From: Ruminococcus sp.
Lineage (GTDB): Bacteria > Bacillota > Clostridia > Oscillospirales > Ruminococcaceae
NCBI RefSeq assembly: GCF_024691275.1
Contig: NZ_JAILNU010000085.1
Coordinates: 1 to 64,000 of the forward strand
Length of the DNA: 64,000 nt
Direction of reading: 5' to 3'
Below are positions 62,845-64,000 of the stretch, piece by piece. The position numbers and the translations under genes were made by a program. The first letter of the stretch is position 1. Each line of letters begins with the position of its first letter. The notes beneath the pieces are model-generated. The model saw only the letters and a program-made list of their open reading frames with translations, was not told the DNA's origin and did no database searches.

Positions 62845-62900
62845 TGACAAACGTCACTAAAACAGTGACAAATGTCACTAAGGAAATGACAAATGACACC
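62845..62900. repeat. three 21-bp direct repeats, operator candidate
   Basis: TGACAAACGTCACTAA, TGACAAATGTCACTAA and TGACAAATGACACC start at 62845, 62866 and 62887, exactly 21 bases (two helical turns) apart. The first two each contain a small palindrome TGACA-AA-TGTCA type. They lie between the divergent lipid operon and the membrane protein gene and may control one or both. Confidence 0.65.
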
Positions 62901-62976
62901 TTTCTTTTTTTGCATATCAGATGATATGATATAGTCACAGAAGAAAACATGACACTTCACAGAAAGGGTGATCTTT

Positions 62977-64000
62977 ATGACAAACAACGCATATATTGCT
63001 TTTATAACATTTTTTATTGTAGCGCTTCCTTTTGTCTTGCCGTTAGTGATACTGAAGCTGTTCAAGGATGACAGTGGTAAAGGCAGCAGCTTCTATAACC
63101 TTAACCGTACAGCCGGCAGCAGACAGATACCTAAGATTCCCGAAGTGCTGCCAACTCCTCCCCTTCCAACATATCAGGAATACATCAAGGAACGCAGCTT
63201 CGGACGCGAGATCCCGCAGAATGCACAGCCAGATCAGACAAATTCATCTTCCGAAGCTTCCGACGATAACATCACGGACAACACATATGAAATAAACAAT
63301 GACATATACACTATAGAATCTGATGATCCTGAAATCAGCACAGCAGAAGTCACAAATACAGAAATCCCCGAAATACCTCCCGTTCCTAAGAAAAAGAAGC
63401 TCGACATGACAGTGTCAACTATACTGTTTCTTATCGGTACGGCATTTGTAGCACTTTCAGGAATAGCTTTCGGAGTTGCAAGCTGGGTAAGAACTTCTCA
63501 CGAAGGCAAGGTCGCAATAATCGCAGCAGCTGCTGCAACAGCATTTGTAATAAGCTATATATTCAGCAAAGCACTGAAGCTTTCCGGCTCATCAATATCG
63601 TTCTACATTCTTGGCTCGGGCTTTGCTGCAACAGCATTCGTTACCGCAGGCTACTACAAGCTCATGGGCGAATGGCTCTCATTCGGCGGCGGCGGAAGCT
63701 TAATGCTCATCGCAGCATCATTCGCACTTGCTGCATTTCTAACGCTCCTCGGAAACAAATTCTATGACAAGCTCCCTCTGTTCTATACATCTCTTTCCGC
63801 AGCTACTCTTTCAATGTTTTTCGCAGTTCTTCAGGTATTTGACACTCTCAGAGAATCAGCTCCTGCATTTATCTTATTACAGGCATTCATCACAGCAGCT
63901 GTCTGCTTCGGCAATTTTGGCAAGGGCACAAAATACGAACTCCCGATAAGAAGAATAGGTATCGGCGCATCAATATTCTACGGCGGATTTGCAGTATCCT
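62977..64000 (+). CDS. multi-pass membrane protein, unknown (cut by window edge)
   Basis: The frame runs 341 codons from the ATG at 62977 (behind GAAAGGGTGATC) to the window end without a stop. It has an N-terminal transmembrane helix (AFITFFIVALPFVLPLVIL), a soluble Pro/Glu/Asp-rich stretch of about 110 residues, then at least six further helices starting after PKKKKLDMTVSTIL. No family is recognised with confidence; the layout resembles DUF2157/DUF2339-type membrane proteins. The rest lies outside the window. Confidence 0.8.
   Translation, partial: MTNNAYIAFITFFIVALPFVLPLVILKLFKDDSGKGSSFYNLNRTAGSRQIPKIPEVLPTPPLPTYQEYIKERSFGREIPQNAQPDQTNSSSEASDDNITDNTYEINNDIYTIESDDPEISTAEVTNTEIPEIPPVPKKKKLDMTVSTILFLIGTAFVALSGIAFGVASWVRTSHEGKVAIIAAAAATAFVISYIFSKALKLSGSSISFYILGSGFAATAFVTAGYYKLMGEWLSFGGGGSLMLIAASFALAAFLTLLGNKFYDKLPLFYTSLSAATLSMFFAVLQVFDTLRESAPAFILLQAFITAAVCFGNFGKGTKYELPIRRIGIGASIFYGGFAVS

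Noticed and set aside
62845..62900. Possible CRISPR-like array
   Set aside because: Only three repeats, 21-base period with 5-base differences between units, no spacers of 30-40 bases and no cas genes.

Overview
The window looks like chromosome of a low-to-moderate GC Gram-positive anaerobe of the Ruminococcus type (Oscillospiraceae). Pointers are a secreted protein with a C-terminal type I dockerin, an LPXTG sortase substrate, type III glutamine synthetase, AddAB, an anaerobic ThiH-based thiamine operon, UPF0735 ACT protein next to homoserine dehydrogenase, and near-consensus sigma-A promoters with strong Shine-Dalgarno sites. The genus is inferred from gene content, not proven.

Layout. 1-320: edge of an IS1182-like transposase and tRNA-Pro. 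0.49-2.06 kb: three-gene operon ending in a dockerin protein. 2.1-7.97 kb: glyA, an HD phosphohydrolase, a VOC/pyrophosphatase-like fusion, rarA, then ACT protein plus hom. 8.0-16.8 kb (minus): asparagine synthetase lacking its glutaminase cysteine, gpsA, plsY, der, a DUF512 radical SAM protein, rpmF, yceD, a small P-loop protein, pgi. 16.8-33 kb: a cell-wall stretch with a DacA-like protein, a VanY-like protein, decayed coding DNA, addAB, a double GH25 lysozyme, rlu, tyrA, an amidase and a second DacA-like protein. 33.2-34.6 kb: phosphoesterase, TspO and a free-standing 18-codon Cys-rich gene. 34.6-40.2 kb (minus): TPP-riboswitch thiS-F-G-GNAT-thiH-tenI-thiE operon plus tatD. 40.2-46.2 kb (minus): radical SAM protein, response regulator, ABC ATPase, three related ABC-2 permeases, histidine kinase. 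46.5-52.5 kb: LPXTG protein, lipoprotein and a divergent two-component pair linked by four copies of one 16-bp palindrome. 52.9-57.6 kb: tRNA-Leu, glnN, CapD-like enzyme. 57.7-62.8 kb (minus): five-gene lipid-like operon (acyltransferase, acyl-CoA/ACP ligase, radical SAM, CDP-alcohol transferase, permuted papain/LRAT-like protein) behind a 19-codon leader ORF. The window ends in a truncated multi-pass membrane protein gene with a 21-bp direct-repeat array upstream.

Most notable: (i) three proteins of two unrelated D,D-carboxypeptidase families have lost their catalytic motifs, and one of two GH25 domains is also degenerate, so this strain seems to keep several cell-wall pseudoenzymes; (ii) a compact surface-protein regulon whose operator can be read directly; (iii) an 18-residue, five-cysteine peptide gene with its own promoter and terminator; (iv) a candidate lipid-modification operon. 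All functional statements rest on remembered family motifs; no database search was run.
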